Shown piece after piece: positions 5,837 through 11,284 of a DNA stretch of 11,284 nt. Below the pieces are notes generated by a model. The model was not told the origin of the DNA and did not search any database. It saw only the letters and a program-made list of their open reading frames with translations. Position 1 is the first letter of the stretch, and each line of letters begins with the position of its first letter. The stretch lies in contig CAUTXO010000052.1 in the NCBI GenBank assembly GCA_963542625.1, positions 1 to 11,284 on the forward strand. The letters are read 5' to 3'. Origin of the DNA: CAUTXO01 sp963542625. Its GTDB lineage: Bacteria; Campylobacterota; Campylobacteria; Campylobacterales; SZUA-545. The position numbers were made by a program, and so were the translations under genes.

Positions 5837-6646
5837 TTACTTCGCGCCGCCTTTGGAGATGATCTCTGATAAGCGCATTGTGTTTTTAAGCGCCTTTTTT
5901 GCCTTTGCCGACGCGCTTAGCACCATCAAAACAAGCACCACAAGCACAAAAACCAAACTAAAAAGCGCGTATTGCACCTTTGGATCCCTCAAAAGCATTT
6001 TGTAATCAAGTGCGCCCGGCATTGCTTTCATAGAAAGGCGCTCCTCAAGGCTTAGCACCTTGCGCCTTAGATCTTGCACTTGCATATCGTTTGCTCTAGG
6101 CGCCGTCATTTCTTGCTCTTTGGGCGCGGTCATTGCCATTGACGGCGACTGCTCCCTAGCCGCCTTAACAAGCCGTTTGAGCTCTAAAATATCGCTTTTT
6201 AGGTGCTCGTTTTGCATTTTTAGCTCGTTAATTTTCATCTTTGATTCATTGTCTATAATGCGCCTTGTTTCAATCTTTGTAACGGTTTTAATAGCGGGCG
6301 TTTTCGCCATTTTTTGCACCTGCACTAGCTGCTGTTTTAGCCGCGAAAGTTGCGCGCTAAGCTCTTGAAGCTTGCCAGCAGTAGATCTCTCCTGCCTAGC
6401 AAAGGCGTCCATTAGGCGCTTATTATCCATCGCCGCCATATTTTCTTGCCGCAAGATCTTCATCTTTTGCACCAAAACGCCCTGCGCGCCACTGTTTTGA
6501 TCCACTTCCTTTTTTAACATCTTGATTTTTTCTTCCACGTCAAGCAGCCGCTTTTCAATCTCTTGCGCGCTATACGACTGATAAACGAAGTTGTCCTTCG
6601 CAAAAACAAAGGCAAAAAGCGCCAACACCAACAAAGCAAATCTCAT
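5837..6646 (-). CDS. Exported coiled-coil protein with C-terminal membrane anchor
   Basis: I do not recognise a family for this 269-residue protein. It begins with a clear signal peptide (MRFALLVLALFAFVFA, cleavage probably after Ala16). The mature part is rich in Lys, Glu, Gln, Leu and Met, with heptad-like runs at about residues 28-115 and again at 140-205, so long coiled coils are likely. A stretch with many Met, Ala and Pro near 170-190 may be a flexible break. Residues 226-245 are one hydrophobic helix, followed by a Lys-rich tail of about 24 residues, consistent with a cytoplasmic end. The likely topology is a periplasmic rod held in the inner membrane. The ribosome site AAAAGG lies 6 nt before the ATG. 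There are no cysteines. It lies 164 bp downstream of rlmH on the same strand. Confidence 0.8.
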   Translation of the reverse strand: MRFALLVLALFAFVFAKDNFVYQSYSAQEIEKRLLDVEEKIKMLKKEVDQNSGAQGVLVQKMKILRQENMAAMDNKRLMDAFARQERSTAGKLQELSAQLSRLKQQLVQVQKMAKTPAIKTVTKIETRRIIDNESKMKINELKMQNEHLKSDILELKRLVKAAREQSPSMAMTAPKEQEMTAPRANDMQVQDLRRKVLSLEERLSMKAMPGALDYKMLLRDPKVQYALFSLVFVLVVLVLMVLSASAKAKKALKNTMRLSEIISKGGAK

Positions 6647-6810
6647 CTTAAACCTTTTTAATTTTTAAAACTTTAGCAATAAGCATTCCCGCAAAGCGGC
6701 GGAAAATCCAAGCTTGCAACCGCGCGGAGACGAACAAGCGTAAAAGGGCGCACCAAAGCGGCGGCGTAACAGCGCGCAACACAAAGCCCGGCAAACAGCG
6801 CGCAAAAGGG
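6647..6810. repeat. Short intergenic gap with two direct-repeat pairs
   Basis: The 164 bp between rlmH and the coiled-coil gene hold AACAGCGCGCAA at 6768-6779 and 6794-6805, and CAAAGCGGCGG at 6692-6702 and 6754-6764. The GCGCGC cores can pair with each other as a hairpin. No T-run follows that would make a clear terminator. The promoter of the coiled-coil gene is probably in the AT-rich part near 6650-6690, but I cannot fix it. Confidence 0.5.
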
Positions 6811-7272
6811 CTACTCCTTATGATAAGGGTGATTGTTTAAAATGCTAAGCCCCCTGTAAAGCTGTTCTAGCAAAACAATCCGCGCCAAAGAATGCGAAAA
6901 CGTAAGCGCACTAAGCGACACTCTCCTTTGGCAACGCTCTAAAAAATCCTGGCTAAAACCAAAGGCCCCGCCGATGAAAAAGCTAAGCTCGCCGCCGCTA
7001 GATAAAAGCTCGGTAAAGCCTTTGGTGGTAAGCGTTTGCCCGCTAGGATCTAGCGCACTTGCCCCCGCCTTTAAATGGCGCGCAAAAAGCTCGCCGTATG
7101 CCTTTTGAGCCGCTTGCTTTCCAGCTGCTTGCGCCTTTTGGATTTCTTTATTCATATATAAAACGTCGTTTAATTTTGCGTATTTTGAAACAAGCTTGGC
7201 GTAATGCGCCGCAAGGCTTGCTGTTTCATCCTGCTTTGAAACGGTGTGAATGTTAATTTTTAAGGCATTCAA
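6811..7272 (-). CDS. rlmH: RlmH, 23S rRNA pseudouridine-1915 N3-methyltransferase
   Basis: A SPOUT-class methyltransferase of 153 residues that uses S-adenosylmethionine to methylate pseudouridine 1915 in helix 69 of 23S rRNA, on assembled ribosomes. Family marks are LDPSGQTLTTKGFTELL, the knot loop FFIGGAFGF and the near-invariant ending LLEQLYRGLSILNNHPYHKE. No in-frame ATG exists before the first beta-strand (LKINIHTVSK). The best start is TTG at 7272, which gives the usual family length and overlaps the accD end by 20 nt; longer readings up to 7323 add residues not expected in RlmH. The ribosome site is weak (GAG 6 nt upstream), so expression may rely on coupling to accD. Confidence 0.92.
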   Translation of the reverse strand: MNALKINIHTVSKQDETASLAAHYAKLVSKYAKLNDVLYMNKEIQKAQAAGKQAAQKAYGELFARHLKAGASALDPSGQTLTTKGFTELLSSGGELSFFIGGAFGFSQDFLERCQRRVSLSALTFSHSLARIVLLEQLYRGLSILNNHPYHKE

Positions 7273-8092
7273 GTAGCACTCGGATTGTTTCTTTAAGATC
7301 TTTGCGCTCAACGACCATATCAATAAGCCCCATTTCTAGCAAAAACTCCGCGCTTTGAAAGCCCTGCGGCAAATCCGCGCCGATTGTTTGCTTAATAACC
7401 CTAGCGCCGGCAAAGCCCACCATAGCACCCGGCTCTGCGATAATCACATCGCCAAGCATAGCAAAGGACGCGCTAACGCCGCCGAACGTAGGATCCGTTA
7501 GCAGCGATATAAACGCCACGCCCTCGCGGCTAAGCCTTTTTAGCGCGGCGGAAGTTTTTGCCATTTGCATTAAAGAAAACGTGCTCTCTTGCATACGCGC
7601 CCCGCCGCTTGCGCTTACTATGATTAACGGCGTTCTTGTTTGCACCGCCCTATCCACCGCGCGCACTATCTTCTCGCCTTCTACGCTAGCAAGGCTGCCG
7701 CCCATAAAGTCAAAGTCAAACACCACCAAATTAACCGGGTTTGAAGCGATGGTGCAAACGCCCGATATCGCACTTGAATTTCTGCCCGTTTTTTCCCTTG
7801 CGGCGGCTAGGCGATCTTTATAGGTTTTTTTGTCTTTAAATCCAAGCGGGTCAGTAGCTTGCAAGTTGGCGTCTAGCTCTTGAAAGCTGCCCTCATCGGC
7901 TAGGAGTTTTATTCTTTCATCGGCGCTAATTCTCATATGTAGGTTGCATTTAGGGCAAACGTAGAGCTGGCTCGCAACTTCTTTATAAAACATTATCGAC
8001 TGACAAGATTGGCATTTGATCCAGTGGCTTGGTTTGTCTTTTGGGTCGGGTCTTTGAGTTTTTATTTTGCTTAAAATGTCTTGAAAAATCAC
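7253..8092 (-). CDS. accD: Acetyl-CoA carboxylase carboxyltransferase subunit beta
   Basis: The 279-residue beta subunit of the carboxyltransferase half of acetyl-CoA carboxylase, which with AccA moves the carboxyl group from biotin to acetyl-CoA to form malonyl-CoA, the first step of fatty-acid synthesis. The N-terminal zinc ribbon is complete: Cys27-x2-Cys30 and Cys46-x2-Cys49. The crotonase-like domain shows FMGGSLASVEGEKIVRA (about 129-145), GGARMQES (163-170) and PTFGGVSASFAMLGD. Length is typical. Its ATG overlaps the preceding gene's stop by 4 nt (ATGA), and the 3' end overlaps rlmH, so the three genes form one tightly packed unit. As I recall, the same order occurs in C. jejuni (Cj0128c-Cj0126c). 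Confidence 0.96.
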   Translation of the reverse strand: MIFQDILSKIKTQRPDPKDKPSHWIKCQSCQSIMFYKEVASQLYVCPKCNLHMRISADERIKLLADEGSFQELDANLQATDPLGFKDKKTYKDRLAAAREKTGRNSSAISGVCTIASNPVNLVVFDFDFMGGSLASVEGEKIVRAVDRAVQTRTPLIIVSASGGARMQESTFSLMQMAKTSAALKRLSREGVAFISLLTDPTFGGVSASFAMLGDVIIAEPGAMVGFAGARVIKQTIGADLPQGFQSAEFLLEMGLIDMVVERKDLKETIRVLLECLKN

Positions 8093-8817
8093 AGCAACAA
8101 ACCTTTTAGTGAGTTAAACATCTTCTCATCTTTAGAAACGATGATTATATCATCACTTACAAAAGTGTTTAAACTCTTGCAAATATCAAGCCCGGCGGTT
8201 ACGTCGTATGGCCTTTGGCGCCCGCAAAAAACCACAAACCCTACCCTATGCGCGTAAGCTAGGCTAAGCGCGGCGGCTCCAGGCGTGCGCACTCTAACGT
8301 TTAAATTTATAATTTTTTCTAAGAGATCTAAGTGCCCGTAGGTTTTTTCTAGCAAACCAAGATTGCACCGCGCCTTGTTTGGTATAACCGCGCTAGCTCG
8401 CACGTCGTGCAAAAAATTGCTTTGGTATAGCCCCGTTTCATCGCGGTAAATGTAGTATCCATCGCACAAATTGCTAACGATGGAAAATATAACCTTGCCG
8501 TCTTTTTTAAGCGCAACGGACGTGCCGTAATACGGAAAATTAGCGGATAAATTCGAGCTGCCGTCGATAGGATCTAAGACGATTTCAAAATCGCCGCTGC
8601 CAATGGCGCCGCTTTCTTCGGATAAGATCCTGCCGTATTTTTCAAGGTATTTGATGAAAATATCTTCCGATAGCTTGTCGATTACCAAGCTGCGATCCCC
8701 GCCACAGCCAAGCTGCGTCTCGTCTTTGTGTAAAAATTCAGACACATCTACCGCGCCGGCGTTAATTAGCCCGTATATTTCTTTGTTTGCGGCGATTACA
8801 TCTTTTAAAAAAGCCAT
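8089..8817 (-). CDS. Inositol-monophosphatase-family phosphatase (SuhB/CysQ type)
   Basis: A 242-residue Mg-dependent sugar-phosphate or nucleotide phosphatase of the IMPase fold. The metal site residues are all visible: Asp41 in GGDRS, Glu67-Glu68 in ILSEESG, the signature LDPIDGSSNL with Asp82 and Asp85, and Asp205 in RPYDVTAGLDI; GAAALSLAYAH (180-190) is also typical. The true substrate (inositol-1-phosphate, fructose bisphosphate or 3'-phosphoadenosine phosphate) cannot be told from these motifs. It is the first gene of the cluster with accD and rlmH, overlapping accD by 4 nt, and has a good promoter at 8846-8851. The ribosome site is weak (GAG 6 nt before the ATG). Confidence 0.88.
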   Translation of the reverse strand: MAFLKDVIAANKEIYGLINAGAVDVSEFLHKDETQLGCGGDRSLVIDKLSEDIFIKYLEKYGRILSEESGAIGSGDFEIVLDPIDGSSNLSANFPYYGTSVALKKDGKVIFSIVSNLCDGYYIYRDETGLYQSNFLHDVRASAVIPNKARCNLGLLEKTYGHLDLLEKIINLNVRVRTPGAAALSLAYAHRVGFVVFCGRQRPYDVTAGLDICKSLNTFVSDDIIIVSKDEKMFNSLKGLLL

Positions 8818-8845
8818 TCGGATCTCTTCTAATAAAGTGGCGCGA

Positions 8846-8851
8846 ATTATA
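8846..8851 (-). promoter_or_regulatory. Promoter -10 box of the IMPase-accD-rlmH unit
   Basis: On the minus strand TTTTTGTATAAT gives a consensus TATAAT with an extended TG and the upstream T-run typical of Campylobacter sigma-70 promoters, 28 nt before the ATG at 8817. The same bases read TATACA on the plus strand and could add a second, weaker start for recO. Confidence 0.65.
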
Positions 8852-8884
8852 CAAAAATTTTACATTTGCTTAGGGCACTAAACT

Positions 8885-8890
8885 TATACT
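8885..8890 (+). promoter_or_regulatory. Candidate -10 box of recO
   Basis: TATACT ends 11 nt before the recO ATG. Transcription from it would start about 5 nt before the ATG, leaving almost no leader. This fits the absence of a ribosome site before recO. Confidence 0.45.
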
Positions 8891-8901
8891 AAAATCTCAT
8901 T

Positions 8902-9522
8902 ATGCTTGGCTACATCATATCAATCAACAAATGCAAAAACGAGGACTTAATAGTCAAGATCCTAACGCAAGAGAAGATCTTAACGCTTTACAGGTTTTAC
9001 GGCGCAAGGCATTCCACAATCAACCTTGGCTACAAAATAGACTTTAGCGTAGAGCAAGACAAGATCTATATGCCGCGCCTTAGAAACATTCTGCACATCA
9101 GCTACGGCTGGCTTTTTCAGGCGCAAAGGGTGTTTTTCTGGCAAGAATACATCAGGCTTTTAAACAAGCACCTTTTTGACGTCGAAGATCTAGGCGGCGG
9201 GTATTTTGCGCTCCTTGAAGATCTAGCGCAAAAAATAGGCACGCTAAACCCAATAAGGGCCATCATAGAAAATTACCTGCACCTTTTAGAACTTGAAGGT
9301 AGGCTAAACACGAATTTTAGATGTTTTATTTGCAACGAGCCCATCAAAGACGGCGCAATTGGTATTAGTCGCGCATTTTTGCCCTCTCATAAAACCTGCC
9401 TAAATTCAAGCCTTGCCTTGAGCCACCAAGAAGCCTTAGATCTCTTTCTAAACAAAAAAACCATATTTTTAAGCGATCAAAAATGCCTTGAATTATACGT
9501 TTTAATTAAGCAAGGCTTATGA
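8902..9522 (+). CDS. recO: Recombination protein RecO (short Campylobacterota type)
   Basis: RecO works with RecR to load RecA onto SSB-coated single strands during gap repair. The 206-residue protein begins MLGYIISINKCKNEDLIVKI, the OB-fold start seen in Campylobacter RecO, followed by a helical middle part. A zinc site follows: Cys141-x2-Cys144 and His163-x2-Cys166. It is shorter than the E. coli protein but, as I recall, similar in length to Campylobacter members. I chose ATG 8902 because the N-terminal strand is needed; no Shine-Dalgarno sequence precedes it (AAAATCTCATT). It is divergent from the IMPase unit. The next gene continues in the same frame after its TGA stop. Confidence 0.88.
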   Translation: MLGYIISINKCKNEDLIVKILTQEKILTLYRFYGARHSTINLGYKIDFSVEQDKIYMPRLRNILHISYGWLFQAQRVFFWQEYIRLLNKHLFDVEDLGGGYFALLEDLAQKIGTLNPIRAIIENYLHLLELEGRLNTNFRCFICNEPIKDGAIGISRAFLPSHKTCLNSSLALSHQEALDLFLNKKTIFLSDQKCLELYVLIKQGL

Positions 9523-9531
9523 ATATGCAGC

Positions 9532-9537
9532 TATACT
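9532..9537 (+). promoter_or_regulatory. Possible -10 box for the autotransporter gene
   Basis: TATACT lies 33 nt before the ATG at 9571, in the short gap after recO. There is no clear -35 and no T-rich tract, so this is only a candidate; the gene could also be read through from recO. Confidence 0.25.
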
Positions 9538-9570
9538 TCGCGGATTTTGGAGCAAACGTTAGTAAATTTA

Positions 9571-11284
9571 ATGCAAAGGCAGAGCGTGAGTGGTAATAAA
9601 TTCAGCGTTTCTATTGTTTTAGCAAGCCTGCTTTACTCTCAAAGCAGCGCGCAATTTATGGATATAAGCACAAACTATTACCGCGACTATTTAGACCTAG
9701 CGCAAAACAAGGGCAAGTTTGCGCCCAGAGATACACCGCTAGAATTCAAACAAAGAAACGGGCAAACACTCACTTTCCAAAGAATTCCAAACAGCGGGGC
9801 AAGAAACAATAAAGGCAATTACACATCGCTAGGGAGAAACTACGTTGTAACCGCTACGCACGTGGAGCAAGGGGCGACTAACAGCGCTTCTTATAATAAT
9901 CAAAGGGGTTGGTTTGGAAACACCAAATATGAATATCTAACAAGCCACGCCACCACAAAAACCGCAAAGGCGTATAACACCGAAACAACCTATCTAAGAA
10001 CAACTAAATACATAGTTGAAGGCAATATTGATCCCTTAGACGTGGAGGGGCTTGGCATTTCAAGCACGGATCAAACAACAGCAGAAAAAGAAGCTACAAA
10101 AATATCAGATTATCTAAAGAGGGTAAAGGAAGCAGAGGGGTGGGGCAACAATATAGCTACCTACCAAGCCGGCATTGGTTTATTAAGGCTCGACAAACGG
10201 AATGAAAACGATGGATACGATGAGATAGTAAGCAAGGACGAAACAAGCAACGGGACATTAGGTAATCAGTCCCTAGGCGGCAGCTTAAATGAAATAAGCA
10301 CGCACTATTCTATTACGTACAAGAAAAACATTACGCTACTTGGAAAAACCAACATACTCAATGGGCTGTACCTGTTGCCCTCATCAGATAAACGTTTTAG
10401 AAACCTGCTCTATACAGGCGACAGCGGATCTGGCTTTTTTATCTATGACACGCTAAAAAAGAAATGGATTTTAGCTGGGGTTTTATCTGTTGCTAACGGT
10501 GAAAATAACTATGCCTCTATCGTAACGAAAACAGATTTCGATGACTACAAAAAAGCTTATGAAAAAAGAGAAACAAGCGTCTCTGTTTTAAGCGGTGGGC
10601 TAACAAAAGATAAAGATTATATCTTTGGCGCTCACAATAGGACAATTAGGTTTAACTCAGATCTAGACCTAGGGCACGGTGGGATAATTGTAGAAAAAAA
10701 CGCAAATCTTACGCTTGAAAAGGGTAACAGCGGAAATCCTTATAAGATTAAATCCCTTGCCGGTTTCGACATATCAGAAGGCGCGAGCCTAACGATGAAC
10801 GTAACGGCAGATACGAGCATTCATAAGATCGGCAAGGGAAAGCTCATCGTGAATTCTACCGGCAACAAGACCTTGCGCCTTGGCGAGGGCGAAGTGCAGC
10901 TGATACAAGCAAATGCCTTTGAAGATCTCTACCTAGCAAGCGGCAGGGGCACTTTGAAGCTGTTTGCAAACGGGGACGATCTAAACGGCAAGCTCTACTT
11001 CGGCAATGGCGGGGGAGCGCTAGATCTAAACGGAAAAAACCAAAGCTTTGATAACGTTGCGGCAAACTCAAACCAGGCTAGGATCTTAAACTCTAGCGCC
11101 ACTAAATCCACGCTCACAGTCAAAGGCACAACGGGCAAGGACACGATCTTCCACGCGCACGTTGGCAGCGCAAACGGCAGCAACAACCTAGATCTAGTCC
11201 ACAATAACGGCACGGGCTCAAACAAGCTGATCTTTGACGGCGGCTTTAACATTAGCGGCAAGCTAACAGTTGGCGCGGGCAAAA
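9571..11284 (+). CDS. S6-family serine protease autotransporter, N-terminal part
   Basis: A type V secreted protein related to IgA proteases and SPATEs; the frame is open to the window edge (571 residues seen). Such proteins are exported, then cross the outer membrane through a C-terminal barrel, which lies outside this window. From ATG 9571, a basic start and the segment FSVSIVLASLLYSQSSA form a signal peptide. The mature start has YYRDYLDLAQNKGKF, matching the family's ENKGKF motif. Catalytic His97 lies in VVTATHV and Ser285 in GDSGSG. The expected Asp position carries Glu138 (TETTYLRTTKYIVEG). From about residue 350 the sequence becomes Gly/Asn/Leu-rich passenger beta-helix. No cysteine is visible. 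The start is uncertain: TTG 9547 is in frame, and neither has a good ribosome site. Confidence 0.85.
   Translation, partial: MQRQSVSGNKFSVSIVLASLLYSQSSAQFMDISTNYYRDYLDLAQNKGKFAPRDTPLEFKQRNGQTLTFQRIPNSGARNNKGNYTSLGRNYVVTATHVEQGATNSASYNNQRGWFGNTKYEYLTSHATTKTAKAYNTETTYLRTTKYIVEGNIDPLDVEGLGISSTDQTTAEKEATKISDYLKRVKEAEGWGNNIATYQAGIGLLRLDKRNENDGYDEIVSKDETSNGTLGNQSLGGSLNEISTHYSITYKKNITLLGKTNILNGLYLLPSSDKRFRNLLYTGDSGSGFFIYDTLKKKWILAGVLSVANGENNYASIVTKTDFDDYKKAYEKRETSVSVLSGGLTKDKDYIFGAHNRTIRFNSDLDLGHGGIIVEKNANLTLEKGNSGNPYKIKSLAGFDISEGASLTMNVTADTSIHKIGKGKLIVNSTGNKTLRLGEGEVQLIQANAFEDLYLASGRGTLKLFANGDDLNGKLYFGNGGGALDLNGKNQSFDNVAANSNQARILNSSATKSTLTVKGTTGKDTIFHAHVGSANGSNNLDLVHNNGTGSNKLIFDGGFNISGKLTVGAGK

Noticed and set aside
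6060..6368. Plus-strand Ser/Cys-rich frame of 102 codons
   Set aside because: Antisense to the coiled-coil gene; composition is the mirror of Lys/Glu/Gln-rich codons.
9520..9522. Readthrough of the recO TGA giving a RecO-autotransporter fusion
   Set aside because: The two genes are in the same frame, but RecO ends at its normal length, and the autotransporter has its own signal peptide, which needs to be N-terminal.
10160..10200. AGIGLLRLDK of the autotransporter as the catalytic-Asp motif with Gly in place of Asp
   Set aside because: It resembles the R-L-x-K spacing, but the stretch at TTYLRTTKYIVEG fits the family block better, including the following V-x-E, so I used that one.
10856..11282. 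Minus-strand frames of 71 and 95 codons near the right edge
   Set aside because: Antisense to the autotransporter passenger, whose plus-strand frame is uninterrupted to the window end.

Overview
The window looks like a chromosomal segment of a Campylobacterota bacterium, most likely a motile Campylobacter with GC content higher than C. jejuni (the oral or intestinal group around C. rectus, C. showae and C. concisus is a reasonable guess). Several gene pairings typical of Campylobacter point this way. They are dba next to dsbI (a DsbB domain fused to a periplasmic beta-propeller), fliL overlapping acpS, a short RecO with a CxxC/HxxC zinc site, and an inositol-monophosphatase-family gene followed by accD and rlmH. 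Species assignment is inference.

Layout. Positions 1-1083 hold no gene. They are filled with GATC-centred palindromes, including a direct tandem repeat of about 253 bp. Positions 1126-2896 (minus) are the dba-dsbI thiol-oxidation operon, ending at a hairpin terminator. Positions 2897-3610 are non-coding, with a promoter candidate, a 10-bp triplet repeat and a decayed repeat zone. Positions 3611-4461 (minus) are fliL-acpS. fliL is divergent from mlaE (4524-5321, plus), and the two promoters share one AT-rich core. mlaE is not followed by its usual ATPase and MCE partners. A second dense GATC array, with most sites oriented the same way, lies at 5322-5836. Positions 5837-8817 are minus-strand genes: a membrane-anchored coiled-coil protein of unknown function, then rlmH, accD and an IMPase-like gene that overlap one another. 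recO (8902-9522, plus) is divergent from that cluster and is followed at once by an S6-family (IgA-protease/SPATE-like) autotransporter that runs off the right edge.

How they work together. Most genes are housekeeping or envelope functions: periplasmic disulfide chemistry, phospholipid transport, flagellar basal body, fatty-acid synthesis (AccD and AcpS), ribosome modification and recombinational repair. The autotransporter is the main accessory or virulence-type element.

The most unusual signal is not a gene. Every intergenic stretch longer than about 300 bp is loaded with (A)AGATC(T/C) sites: about 51 GATC in the first 960 bp and 21 in 5322-5836 by hand count. The adjoining mlaE gene contains none. 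I know of no described element in Campylobacter that matches this.
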